Shown piece after piece: positions 16,100 to 24,811 of a DNA stretch of 61,546 nucleotides. Under the pieces are notes generated by a model. That model had not been told where the DNA came from, made no database searches, and worked only from the letters and a program-made list of their open reading frames with translations. Location of the stretch: positions 1 through 61,546 of the forward strand of contig CABUHS010000015.1 of the NCBI GenBank assembly GCA_902491535.1, written 5' to 3'. This DNA is from an uncultured Eubacteriales bacterium. Its GTDB lineage: Bacteria; Bacillota; Clostridia; Oscillospirales; CAG-272. How positions within the stretch are numbered: position 1 is the first letter of the stretch; each line of letters opens with the position of its first letter. The translations under genes and the position numbers were made by a program.

Positions 16100-17470
16100 A
16101 TGGCAAATAAAGACTTTTCAAGCATTACACCCGACATTACCGCGCTGTCAGAACTCGCAAAAAATAACAGTGCGATAGATCCCGCTCTCTACGAAAAATA
16201 TTCCGTAAAGCGCGGTCTCCGCGACATAAACGGAAACGGCGTACTTGCCGGTCTGACTGAAATTTCCGAGGTGTACGCAAAACAGCAGATGCCTGACGGA
16301 ACACTTGTTCCGTGCGACGGAGAGCTTTTTTACCGCGGAATCAACGTAAGAGATCTGATCGCAGGCTTTGTTGCCGATGACCGTTTCGGTTTTGAAGAAA
16401 CTGTATATCTGCTCCTGATAGGAGAACTTCCGAGCCGCAGCGAACTCGATGAGTTCTGCCGTATTCTCGGTGACTACAGATGTATTCCTCCGAATTTTGT
16501 CCGCGATGTTATCATGAAGAAACCCAGCCGCGACATCATGAATGCTCTTGCACGCAGTGTTCTCATGCTGTATTCTTATGATGACCGTGCAGACGACATA
16601 AGCCTACCGAACGTTCTTCGGCAGTCGCTTCAGCTCATTGCAGAATTTCCCCTGCTCGTATGCTATAACTATCTTGCCCGCGAGCATTATCACAACGGAG
16701 CTGATTTCTTTATACACACGCCTGATAAATCGCTGTCTACCGCGGAAAGTATCCTGTATCTTCTCCGCGCAGACGGAAAGTATACCGATACGGAAGCAAA
16801 AGTTCTTGATCTTGCGCTTATCCTGCACGCAGAACACGGCGGCGGAAACAATTCGACATTTACAACTCATGTTGTAACGTCCTCAGGTTCAGATACATAT
16901 TCGACAGTAGTCGCGTCTCTCGGTTCACTTAAAGGTCCGAAACACGGCGGCGCAAACCGTATGGTAGTCGAAATGTTCGATGATATAAAAAAGAACGTAA
17001 AAGACTGGAACGATGAGGACGAGCTTCGCGGGTATCTTAATCTGATTCTTAACAAGCAGGCATTTAACCGTACCGGTCTTATCTACGGAATGGGACATGC
17101 TATATACTCCATCTCCGATCCGAGAGCGCGTGTATTCAAGGGATTTGTTGAAAAGCTTGCAACAGAAAAGCATGAAGAAGCAGAATTCAAGCTTCACACC
17201 GATGTTGAACGCATCGCCGCTGAGCTTATAGGAAAACAGAGAAAGATATATAAAGGCGTCAGCGCAAACGTAGACTTCTACAGCGGATTTGTTTATAAAA
17301 TGCTCGGTCTGCCTGAAGAGCTTTATACGCCTCTGTTTGCCGTAGCACGTCTTGCAGGCTGGTCGGCTCACCGCATGGAAGAGCTTGCCGGAGGCGGAAA
17401 AATAATCCGCCCTGCGTATAAGGCGGTTCATGACCGCATACCCTACGTTCCGATGGATAAAAGGAATTAA
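16100..17470 (+). CDS. Citrate synthase (Clostridia type)
   Basis: Condenses acetyl-CoA with oxaloacetate to citrate. The ATG at 16100 follows GAAAGGAG by 12 bases; the in-frame ATG at 16034 lies inside the promoter spacer. The 456-residue protein has the catalytic histidines in LHAEHGGGNNST and GMGHAIYSISDPRA and the catalytic aspartate in NVDFYSGF. A 2-methylcitrate synthase role cannot be excluded from motifs alone. No aconitase or isocitrate dehydrogenase is adjacent, so it may feed glutamate synthesis from elsewhere in the genome. A very strong terminator follows. Confidence 0.9.
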   Translation: MANKDFSSITPDITALSELAKNNSAIDPALYEKYSVKRGLRDINGNGVLAGLTEISEVYAKQQMPDGTLVPCDGELFYRGINVRDLIAGFVADDRFGFEETVYLLLIGELPSRSELDEFCRILGDYRCIPPNFVRDVIMKKPSRDIMNALARSVLMLYSYDDRADDISLPNVLRQSLQLIAEFPLLVCYNYLAREHYHNGADFFIHTPDKSLSTAESILYLLRADGKYTDTEAKVLDLALILHAEHGGGNNSTFTTHVVTSSGSDTYSTVVASLGSLKGPKHGGANRMVVEMFDDIKKNVKDWNDEDELRGYLNLILNKQAFNRTGLIYGMGHAIYSISDPRARVFKGFVEKLATEKHEEAEFKLHTDVERIAAELIGKQRKIYKGVSANVDFYSGFVYKMLGLPEELYTPLFAVARLAGWSAHRMEELAGGGKIIRPAYKAVHDRIPYVPMDKRN

Positions 17471-17535
17471 CTGCCGTTTCGCAAATAAGAGCAAAAGTAT
17501 CTTCTGACGGCACTGAAAAATTCCTATGATAACGA

Positions 17536-17583
17536 AAAACGCCTGCCGGGTATCCGAAATGGATACCCGGCAGGCGTTTTATT
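17536..17583. terminator. Strong bidirectional terminator after citrate synthase
   Basis: Arms 17536-17555 and 17561-17580 are a perfect 20-base inverted repeat around a 5-base loop, starting AAAACGCCTGCC and ending in TTTT. It is one of the most stable hairpins in the window. Confidence 0.9.
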
Positions 17584-17591
17584 GTGAAACA

Positions 17592-17648
17592 ACAAGGTTC
17601 CGTGACACCCGACCGCAATCCTTGATTACGCCAGCAGATCGGGTTCTT
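17592..17648 (+). repeat. 57-base intergenic repeat, copy 1
   Basis: Begins ACAAGGTT, has a central CCGCAATCCTTGATTACG that can fold as a hairpin, and ends TCGGGTTCTT. About three quarters of its bases match the second copy at 41579-41636. The outer CCCGA and TCGGG can also pair. Here it lies directly after the citrate synthase terminator and before the 3' end of a convergent gene. Confidence 0.6.
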
Positions 17649-17681
17649 ATTACATTCTCAATTGTTTATTCTGTGTCTATT

Positions 17682-18752
17682 TCAGTCTTCTCTGACGATC
17701 GGATCAACAGAACCTTTTGCATATTCGGTTTTGATCAATACATCGATCGAATCTTTGGTAAAATCCGTCCCCGAAACAGCGATAAACTGATGATTGGTGC
17801 TGAACGGTCCCCAAGCCAGACCGGGACCGATATAGTTTGTATAGACAAGCGTCAGTCTATCGCCTCTAAGCTCGCATCCGGTAAGCGTCGGTAAATCCCC
17901 GTCATAATAAGAGAAATAATTCTGCGTTATAAGCGTATTCTTTTCGAAAAATTCCGCATTGTATTTTTCAGCTATCTTACTGTATTCAAGACGCATGATC
18001 TCATATTTTGAACTATCCTTATACTTCTCATAATCTTCCTGCTCCCATGGGGATGAAAAGATAAAATCCGATGTAAGATCAAAGCTCTCTGCCACCATAT
18101 CAAAATATGCCGAAAGCTCCTCGGGAGAATGAATGACAGTAAGATAATTCAGATATTCGTCGGAATCGGGATCTGTCGACCTCTTTCCGGGCGAATAATA
18201 TATTTCTGCGGAATAATCCGTTTTCGAAGCAGCTATAAATCCCGGAAATTCAACCGATTCACCGGAAATAAGCTTCATAACCCGAATAACATCCTTTATA
18301 TCAATATCGCCGCTGTCATTGAGGTCAACAGCATCGTAATTGATAGATTCCCAAAACCATCCGAAATCACCCGAAAGATATCTCATCATACTGACAAGAT
18401 CTTTCGTGTTCAAAACATTGTCAAAATTAGCATCTCCGGCAAGAACCGTGTAAGGCTCTATGATCAATTCATTCGACGATTGCTCACCGATCATAAGCTT
18501 TTCGCCGTCTGTATACGAAGCATTTGTTTCAATCTTTCGTACAAAGCTGTTCGGTGTAGGCAATACATTGTAATAAATATAACTATCTCTTGGAAGATCA
18601 TCCGCCGAGAGCAGTTCCGTTTTTGCCGCATCAGAGTAAAACAAAATTTCCGCCGACGGCTTGTTTTCAGTTTCAGCTGCGGCTGCCGGCATAACAAATA
18701 CCGCAGGATATACAGACATAGCTAACATAAGTGATAAAAACTTGTTTTTCAT
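17682..18752 (-). CDS. Secreted protein with internal dockerin
   Basis: A 356-residue exported protein: a signal peptide ends near MPAAAA (about residue 25), then about 75 residues of unknown fold. A dockerin lies at residues 105-165, with calcium loops DANFDNVLNTKD and DLNDSGDIDIKD separated by a longer than usual spacer. The C-terminal 190 residues carry no domain I recognise and have no obvious catalytic motif. The dockerin implies attachment to a cohesin scaffold at the cell surface. An internal dockerin is unusual; it may separate two functional modules. No partner gene is adjacent. Confidence 0.75.
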   Translation of the reverse strand: MKNKFLSLMLAMSVYPAVFVMPAAAAETENKPSAEILFYSDAAKTELLSADDLPRDSYIYYNVLPTPNSFVRKIETNASYTDGEKLMIGEQSSNELIIEPYTVLAGDANFDNVLNTKDLVSMMRYLSGDFGWFWESINYDAVDLNDSGDIDIKDVIRVMKLISGESVEFPGFIAASKTDYSAEIYYSPGKRSTDPDSDEYLNYLTVIHSPEELSAYFDMVAESFDLTSDFIFSSPWEQEDYEKYKDSSKYEIMRLEYSKIAEKYNAEFFEKNTLITQNYFSYYDGDLPTLTGCELRGDRLTLVYTNYIGPGLAWGPFSTNHQFIAVSGTDFTKDSIDVLIKTEYAKGSVDPIVRED

Positions 18753-18943
18753 AATTTCTGATAAACCTCCGTATTTTTCAAGAATCCGGTAAATTAATTT
18801 ACTATTTACAGAATATCATATAAAAACAGAAAAGTCAACATTTTATTAAATTAAATTGGCATTTTAGGCAAATAATTTTGGTAAAAAGAAAAAAATATTG
18901 GTCATTGTACAAATGATTTGCTTATAACAAAAAATCTTTACAC
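18753..18943. other. AT-rich gap upstream of the dockerin gene
   Basis: About 190 bases of very AT-rich sequence that should hold the minus-strand promoter of the dockerin gene. A minus-strand ribosome binding site (GGAGG, at about 18763-18767) is visible; no clear -35/-10 pair was identified. Confidence 0.35.
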
Positions 18944-18987
18944 AAAAAGGACCTGTCTGAATGATGAGGTGCCGTAACGAAGGTTAA

Positions 18988-19028
18988 AAAAATCGAGGCA
19001 GAGTCAATAGACTCTGCCTCGATTTTTG
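18988..19028. terminator. Terminator hairpin inside the cassette
   Basis: Arms 18988-19004 and 19011-19027 are perfectly complementary (AAAAATCGAGGCAGAGT) with a 6-base loop, A-run on one side and T-run on the other. It lies about 95 bases past the stop codon of the minus-strand acetyltransferase gene and can end its transcript. Confidence 0.8.
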
Positions 19029-19122
19029 CTATATATTACTGTCCGAAAGAATATAACCCGCTATGATACTTTCTAACGGAATCCGAAAATGTGTCATGAA
19101 AACATGAAAATAAGATTACGCT

Positions 19123-19719
19123 TTACGATCGCAAAGCTTTTCGGAGAACTACTTTCTCATCTTGCTGAGCAAATACACGGAATCCACATTTTTTATACAT
19201 TTCTAATGGCCCCCTCATACCATAAAGTTCCGTCGTAAAATATTTATCGGGATAACATTCAACAAAATCAAAGCCATCATCAGAGGCGTCTCTACAAATA
19301 CGCTCAACCAATTTCGTGGCAACCCCCATTCTTCGAACATCCGGTGCGATAGCAAAACAAAAAATTGATTTTATTTTTATATCCTCACGATTTTCTTCTA
19401 TTGGCCACCCCCACGAGCGCAATACATCTACACCAAGTCGACAATCTGCGGTAACATTACACCAACCAACTATTCTGTTACCATTGTATGCAAGATACCC
19501 TTGAATACTACCATTTCTTACATATTCTATAGCACGTCTCTTTCTTTCATCACGTGTTGGATACCAATGGTCACCGTTGTCTACATAGGTATTATCGTTG
19601 CGCCAAGTCACGCAATAGCATACATTTTCGTCAATGCAATCGCCATGAGGGGTTACATCAAAAAAATGCACATACTCTTCCGCAAGATCAGGGGATAGTT
19701 TTTTTATTTCTACATCCAT
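19123..19719 (-). CDS. GNAT family N-acetyltransferase
   Basis: A 198-residue acetyl-CoA-dependent acetyltransferase-like protein. The second ATG (19719) is chosen because GGGAGG lies 7 bases upstream of it, whereas it would abut the first ATG. The acetyl-CoA loop is in IAPDVRRMGVATKLVERIC near residues 135-152, after the strand SIFCFAIA. Several Trp and Cys residues and a high AT content distinguish it from its neighbours. It lies alone between imperfect inverted repeats, consistent with acquisition. The acceptor substrate is unknown; small-molecule or antibiotic targets are possible but not shown. Confidence 0.82.
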   Translation of the reverse strand: MDVEIKKLSPDLAEEYVHFFDVTPHGDCIDENVCYCVTWRNDNTYVDNGDHWYPTRDERKRRAIEYVRNGSIQGYLAYNGNRIVGWCNVTADCRLGVDVLRSWGWPIEENREDIKIKSIFCFAIAPDVRRMGVATKLVERICRDASDDGFDFVECYPDKYFTTELYGMRGPLEMYKKCGFRVFAQQDEKVVLRKALRS

Positions 19720-19869
19720 ATATTTCATCCTCCCGTGCTATGAATAAGCTTCTCTTGATATTGTAACACACAGTTAGTCAACACACCGTGTTTCGGATAT
19801 TATTTTACACTTCGTTATCGCACCTCGGCTAAAATGACAGGCTCTTTTTTATTTACAACATTTTTACGT

Positions 19870-21630
19870 TCAGTTGAATCTTACTTTTGCGCTGTACGTA
19901 GTGTGGAGAAGCTCATGAGCCTTATGAGAATTCGGCTCTCCGAGATAATCAGCATAAAGCTGCTGGATCTGCGGATTGTTATGAGACTGTCTTACTGTCT
20001 GACGCTCATCCTCGCTATACAGTGCCGCTGCGCGCTTTTCCTTATATGTATCGAGAATATCCACATCTTCGTTGGGAAGGAAACACGGCTTTACATACGG
20101 CTGTCCGCCGCCTGCGATACATCCTCCCGGACATCCCATGATCTCGATAAACGCATATTTTGATGTTCCGGCACGAACCTCATCCATAAGGATCTTTGCA
20201 TTTTTCATTCCGCTTGCGACTGCAACATTGATAGTCTGACCGCCGATCTCAAGCGAAGCTTCCTTTATACCGTCAAAGCCTCTTACCTCTTCAAACTTTA
20301 TCAGATCATGCTCTTTTCCTGTGAGAACATAGTATGCAGTACGGAGAGCTGCTTCCATAACGCCTCCGGTTACACCGAAGATTACGCCGGCACCGCTGTA
20401 ATCACCAAGAAGATCCGAATCGAATTCTTCATCGGGCAATGCAGTAAAGTTTATTCCGGAGCGCTTTATAAGATCTCCGAGTTCGCGTGTTGTAAGAACT
20501 ACATCTACGTCCTTCAGACCGCCTGTAACAAGTGCTTCACGCTCTTTTTCGCCCTTCTTTGCAGTACACGGCATTATCGAAACAACAAAGATGTTTTCGG
20601 GATCGATTCCGTTCTTTTCCGCATAATAGGATTTTACTATAGCACCGAACATCTCATGCGGAGATTTGCATGATGAAAGGTGATCGAGCTGATCTCCGTA
20701 GTAGTATTCCGCATAGTTTATCCATCCGGGCGAACATGATGTGATCATCGGAGTCTTTCCGTACTTCATACGCTCAAGAAGCTCGTATGCCTCTTCCATT
20801 ATCGTAAGATCTGCTCCGAAATTGGTATCGTATACTTTATCGAAGCCGAGACGTTTCAGAGCGGCAACCATCTTTCCGGTAACAGGAGTACCGATCTTCA
20901 TTCCGAACTCTTCTCCGAGAGCTGCGCGAACTGCAGGTGCAGTCTGTACAACAATATATTTACCTGCTTTCTTTGCTTCGTCGATCTTTGAGATCTCCGA
21001 TTTTTCCATAAGTGCGCCGGTAGGACATACGCTTACGCACTGTCCGCAAAGAATACAGGGGGAATCTGCAAATGAACGGTTCTCGGCAGGAGATACGATC
21101 GTTGAAAATCCGCGGTTTTCAAAGCCGAGAACACCGAGTCCGTGTGCATTTGCACATCTTGCAACACAACGTCCGCAAAGTATGCACTTCGATGTATCAC
21201 GTACTATAGCAGGTGTAAGCTCATCAACGGTAACCTGAGTTTTTTCTCCGATATACTTATCTTCACGCGCTCCGGTAATCTTAGCCACATGAAGAAGCTC
21301 ACATTTGCCGTTCTTAGAACACTGCTGACATTTCATAGAGTGATTAGAAAGAAGCAGTTCAACGGACGTTCTTCTCGCCTCAACAGCTTTAGGCGACGAG
21401 ATAGTAATTTCCATTCCCTCTGCAACCGGATATACGCAGGAAGCAACAAGTCCGCGAGCGCCTGTGGCTTCAACAAGACATACCCGGCATGAGCCGTTAT
21501 TACATTCTCCGTGATTATATGCGCAGAGCGAGGGGATCTCATAACCGCAGCGCTTTGCGGCTTCAAGAATCGTAAGTCCCTCCTCGACCTGATAAGGATA
21601 ACCTTCAATTTTTATATTGATTAATGCCAT
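19870..21630 (-). CDS. hydA: [FeFe] hydrogenase catalytic subunit HydA
   Basis: Catalyses hydrogen formation or oxidation at the H-cluster in the cytoplasm. The 586 residues comprise an N-terminal 2Fe-2S domain (CAYNHGECNNGSCRVC), a His/Cys cluster site (HSMKCQQCSKNGKC), two 4Fe-4S sites (CILCGRCVARC and CILCGQCVSVCP), then the H-cluster motifs TSCSPGW, MPCTAKKGE and EIMGCPGGCIAGGGQP, and a small-subunit-like tail. This is the layout of the HydA of trimeric, NAD-linked, usually electron-bifurcating enzymes. It is last in the hydC-hydB-hydA operon, 34 bases after hydB. The start follows an AAAGG sequence. Maturases HydEFG are not in the window. Confidence 0.95.
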   Translation of the reverse strand: MALINIKIEGYPYQVEEGLTILEAAKRCGYEIPSLCAYNHGECNNGSCRVCLVEATGARGLVASCVYPVAEGMEITISSPKAVEARRTSVELLLSNHSMKCQQCSKNGKCELLHVAKITGAREDKYIGEKTQVTVDELTPAIVRDTSKCILCGRCVARCANAHGLGVLGFENRGFSTIVSPAENRSFADSPCILCGQCVSVCPTGALMEKSEISKIDEAKKAGKYIVVQTAPAVRAALGEEFGMKIGTPVTGKMVAALKRLGFDKVYDTNFGADLTIMEEAYELLERMKYGKTPMITSCSPGWINYAEYYYGDQLDHLSSCKSPHEMFGAIVKSYYAEKNGIDPENIFVVSIMPCTAKKGEKEREALVTGGLKDVDVVLTTRELGDLIKRSGINFTALPDEEFDSDLLGDYSGAGVIFGVTGGVMEAALRTAYYVLTGKEHDLIKFEEVRGFDGIKEASLEIGGQTINVAVASGMKNAKILMDEVRAGTSKYAFIEIMGCPGGCIAGGGQPYVKPCFLPNEDVDILDTYKEKRAAALYSEDERQTVRQSHNNPQIQQLYADYLGEPNSHKAHELLHTTYSAKVRFN

Positions 21631-21664
21631 ATTATAACCATGCCTTTCTTATTGCTTTCCCGCA

Positions 21665-23527
21665 TTATTCTTTGACAATAGCATTGAATTTGCAGGACGA
21701 CATGCACATTCCGCACTTTATACACTTGCTCTGGTTGATCTCAAAAGGAGACTTGACAACGCCGGAAATTGCATTTACAGGACATTGACGTGAACAAAGC
21801 GAGCATCCTCTGCACTTATCAGGAATAATTCTGTACTGCATAAGGTTCTTACATACCTTAGCGTCACACTTCTTTTCCGTAATATGAGCGACATACTCGT
21901 TTCTGAAATGCTTAAGAGTCGATACGATCGGGTTGGCAGAAGTCTGTCCGAGTGCGCAGAGAGAGTTATTTTTAACCGTCTTAGCAAGCTCATCGAGCGT
22001 ATCAAGATCTTCGAGAGTTCCGTTACCGTCAGTGATCTTCTGAAGTATCTCAAGCATACGCTTTGTTCCTATACGGCACGGAGTACATTTACCGCAGGAT
22101 TCGTCGCAGATAAATTCCATGTAGAACTTTGCAACGTCAACCATACAGTTATCCTCGTCCATGACGATTGCTCCGCCGGATCCCATCATAGATCCCTTTG
22201 CAACAAGATTGTCAAAGTCGATGGGCTCGTCAAGATATTCAGCTGTAAGACATCCTCCTGACGGTCCTCCGGTCTGAATAGCCTTGAAAGCCTTTCCGCC
22301 GGGAATTCCGCCGCCTATATCATAAATCAGCTCACGGAGAGTGGTTCCCATAGGAATTTCGACAAGACCGACATTGTTTATCTTTCCGCCGAGAGCAAAA
22401 ACCTTTGTTCCCTTTGATTTTTCTGTTCCGTATTTTGCAAAAGACTCAACGCCGTTGCGCATGATATACGGAACACATGCGAGTGTTTCAACATTATTAA
22501 CTATCGTAGGCTTCTGCCAAAGTCCCTTTACCGCCGGGAACGGAGGACGAGGACGCGGCATACCGCGCTTACCCTCAATCGAGTTAAGAAGCGCTGTTTC
22601 CTCGCCGCATACAAAAGCTCCTGCTCCGAGTCTTATATGTACGTTAAAGCTGAAACCTGAGCCGAGAATATTATCTCCGAGAAGTCCCTCTGCCTTAGCC
22701 TGTGCAATAGCGACATTAAGACGGTGAACGGCAACCGGATATTCAGCGCGGACATAGAAATATCCGTTCTGCGCGCCGATAGCATATCCCGCAATGACCA
22801 TACCCTCAATTACCGCAAGCGGATTTCCCTCGAGTATCGAACGGTCCATAAATGCACCGGGGTCGCCCTCGTCACCGTTACATACAACATACTTTTCATC
22901 ATTCTGCTGATTATAAGCAAACTGCCACTTTCTTCCGGTAGGGAATCCTCCGCCTCCGCGTCCGCGGAGACCTGACGCGAGTATTTCATCGATAACCGCC
23001 TGGCGATCCATTGTAAGCGCCTTTGCAAGTCCTGAATAAGCGCCCCAGCCGAGAGCCTCGTCAATATTTTCGGGATCTATGACACCGCAGCCGTGAAGTG
23101 CGATTCTGCGCTGCTTTTTATAGAAGTTTATATCGTCCTGCTTTGCAACTTTTTCTCCTGTAACGGGATCGATATAAAGCAGTCTTTCAACGATCTCTCC
23201 GCCGATAATATCCTTTTCAATAATTTCCTCAACATCGTCAAGCGAAACCATTCTGTAAAGTGTATCTTCGGGAAATATCTTAACAAACGGTCCCTGTGAG
23301 CAGAAGCCGAAGCATCCGACCTGATTTACAGAAACCTTATCCTCAAGATTTCTTTCCTTTATTATATTCTCAAATTTTTCTCTGATCTCTTTTGAGTTAG
23401 AAGAAAGACATCCTGTACCGCCGCAAAGAACAATCGCTCTTTTGCCGCTCTTACCTTCAAACTTACCGACCAGACTTGCAGAGCAGGATTCTATTCTCTG
23501 TCTGAGTTCTTCGGGTGTTTTTATCAT
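21665..23527 (-). CDS. hydB: NAD-linked [FeFe] hydrogenase subunit HydB (NuoF-like)
   Basis: The 620-residue electron-entry subunit binds FMN, NAD(H) and iron-sulfur clusters. It begins with a thioredoxin-like 2Fe-2S domain (CGGTGCLSSN, CFGFCSQGP), continues with the NuoF core (GLRGRGGGGFPTGRKW, NGDEGDPGAFMDR), a 4Fe-4S site (CGKCTPCRIGTKRM) near residue 480, and ends with a two-cluster ferredoxin domain (CRGCSLCSRQCP, CIKCGMCMSSCK). This full domain set is what distinguishes HydB from plain NuoF. It sits between hydC and hydA on the same transcript. Confidence 0.95.
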   Translation of the reverse strand: MIKTPEELRQRIESCSASLVGKFEGKSGKRAIVLCGGTGCLSSNSKEIREKFENIIKERNLEDKVSVNQVGCFGFCSQGPFVKIFPEDTLYRMVSLDDVEEIIEKDIIGGEIVERLLYIDPVTGEKVAKQDDINFYKKQRRIALHGCGVIDPENIDEALGWGAYSGLAKALTMDRQAVIDEILASGLRGRGGGGFPTGRKWQFAYNQQNDEKYVVCNGDEGDPGAFMDRSILEGNPLAVIEGMVIAGYAIGAQNGYFYVRAEYPVAVHRLNVAIAQAKAEGLLGDNILGSGFSFNVHIRLGAGAFVCGEETALLNSIEGKRGMPRPRPPFPAVKGLWQKPTIVNNVETLACVPYIMRNGVESFAKYGTEKSKGTKVFALGGKINNVGLVEIPMGTTLRELIYDIGGGIPGGKAFKAIQTGGPSGGCLTAEYLDEPIDFDNLVAKGSMMGSGGAIVMDEDNCMVDVAKFYMEFICDESCGKCTPCRIGTKRMLEILQKITDGNGTLEDLDTLDELAKTVKNNSLCALGQTSANPIVSTLKHFRNEYVAHITEKKCDAKVCKNLMQYRIIPDKCRGCSLCSRQCPVNAISGVVKSPFEINQSKCIKCGMCMSSCKFNAIVKE

Positions 23528-23575
23528 TTGAATTATGCCAATTCCTTTCTTATTATATATAAGTGATAATAATCT

Positions 23576-24067
23576 TTATTCTGCTATTTCAGCCATTTTA
23601 CGGTATGACTCGACAATTACGGGTACATCATTTACCGCAACCTTAGGGTAGACCTTTCCGTTGATGCTGACCGCAGGAGCAATTCCGCACGCACCGATAC
23701 AACGAAGTGCATCCAACGTGAACAATCCGTCGGAAGATGTCTCTCCAGGTTTTATTCCTATTATATCAGAAAATTTGTCGATTACCTGCTGTGCCCCTTT
23801 AACATAGCATGCAGTACCCAGGCAGCATCCTATAATATACTTGCCCTTAGGCGTAAGTGAAAAGAAGGAATAGAATGTAACCACTCCGTAAATTTCGGCA
23901 ACCGAAACACCTGTCTTTTCAGACACTATCTCCTGCACCTCGAGCGGGATATAGCCGAATTCGTTTTGAATGTCGCTGAGAATCATCATCAGAGGCGTCG
24001 GCTCGTCAGCGTATTTATCACAAATAGCGCCGATCTTTTCGACCGCCTTTTCGTTGATGTGGGCCAT
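23576..24067 (-). CDS. hydC: NAD-linked [FeFe] hydrogenase subunit HydC (NuoE-like)
   Basis: A 163-residue thioredoxin-like 2Fe-2S protein, first gene of the hydCBA operon. Cluster ligands are in CCLGTACYVKG and CIGACGIAP. The start has an ideal AGGAGGT ribosome binding site. With HydB and HydA it would couple hydrogen turnover to NADH and probably ferredoxin. Its promoter lies about 240 bases upstream, leaving a long leader. Confidence 0.95.
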   Translation of the reverse strand: MAHINEKAVEKIGAICDKYADEPTPLMMILSDIQNEFGYIPLEVQEIVSEKTGVSVAEIYGVVTFYSFFSLTPKGKYIIGCCLGTACYVKGAQQVIDKFSDIIGIKPGETSSDGLFTLDALRCIGACGIAPAVSINGKVYPKVAVNDVPVIVESYRKMAEIAE

Positions 24068-24310
24068 GTGAAAACCTCCTGTTTTTTAAGATATCAAATA
24101 AATGATATTAATTAATAGTATAAATATATCAACGCGCAAAATCGGGGGACGAAGTTTTCACCGTCCTCCCCTCTGCAGATATATTCAAAGCAAAAGAAAT
24201 TAAAGATAATCATACATCCGATATGCATATAATCAAATAATGAAAAGCAAAAAAATGAATAAAGACAATACCGAGACAGATATGATTTTCTGCGCTAATT
24301 TCACAAGGAC

Positions 24311-24339
24311 AGTATATCATAAACATTTCATTTTTGCAA
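24311..24339 (-). promoter_or_regulatory. Sigma-A promoter of hydCBA
   Basis: On the minus strand TTGCAA (complement of 24334-24339) and TATACT (complement of 24311-24316) are spaced by 17 bases. Transcription would begin near 24304 and run about 237 bases before the hydC ATG; the leader is AT-rich and I did not recognise a riboswitch in it. Confidence 0.65.
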
Positions 24340-24811
24340 TACCTCAACCAAAAAAATATCTGACATTTTTTTGATTTTATCATCGTTTTTTTTACTTTAT
24401 AATCAGAATATGTACAAAAATGGTTATAATCGGAACATTGTCAGCCAAATCATCCGTATTAAATACAATTTTTATTCCATGATTATTATATAGGCATAAG
24501 TTTCACCGATAAATCCACCCGTGTGAATAAATATACATTTTCACTCGAAATAAAGTATAAAAATAATAAATATAAACAGTCTCAAACTGCTCAAAATTAA
24601 AAAATATTTAATATTTTATTTACACATTCGTCTTGATTTTTGATTCAGAGTGGTATAAATTGGTATCCGACAGGTTTTTATCAGCCTAATTTTTCTTTCC
24701 CGATCAGATTTCCGAAACAAATATCGGAATCACATCAGCAATACTTTTCAGGGGAAGTGTTATCGGATGCATTTTTAATGAATCCGAAATACAAAACAAA
24801 GGAGGGACCTG
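24340..24811. other. AT-rich divergent intergenic region
   Basis: A long AT-rich stretch between the hydCBA promoter and the 3D-domain gene. A TATAAA at 24654-24659 is preceded by TGG, making an extended -10 that could serve the plus-strand gene at 24812. Nothing else was recognised, and the short reading frames here lack ribosome binding sites. Confidence 0.4.

Larger units (their letters stand above)
18944..19850. mobile_element. Putative inverted-repeat cassette carrying an acetyltransferase
   Basis: About 40 bases at 18944-18983 recur as an imperfect inverted copy at 19808-19850. Read outward to inward, both ends contain AAAAAG, then CCTGTC, then GAGGTGC, then TAACGAAG in the same order and nearly the same spacing. 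Between them lie a terminator hairpin and one acetyltransferase gene, with no transposase. The layout suggests a non-autonomous mobile cassette or the remains of an insertion element. Exact ends and target duplication were not resolved. Confidence 0.5.

Noticed and set aside
18129..18725. 198-codon plus-strand frame opposite the internal-dockerin protein
   Set aside because: The minus-strand protein has a signal peptide and dockerin loops; the opposite frame is rich in Ile, Arg and Cys with no domain.
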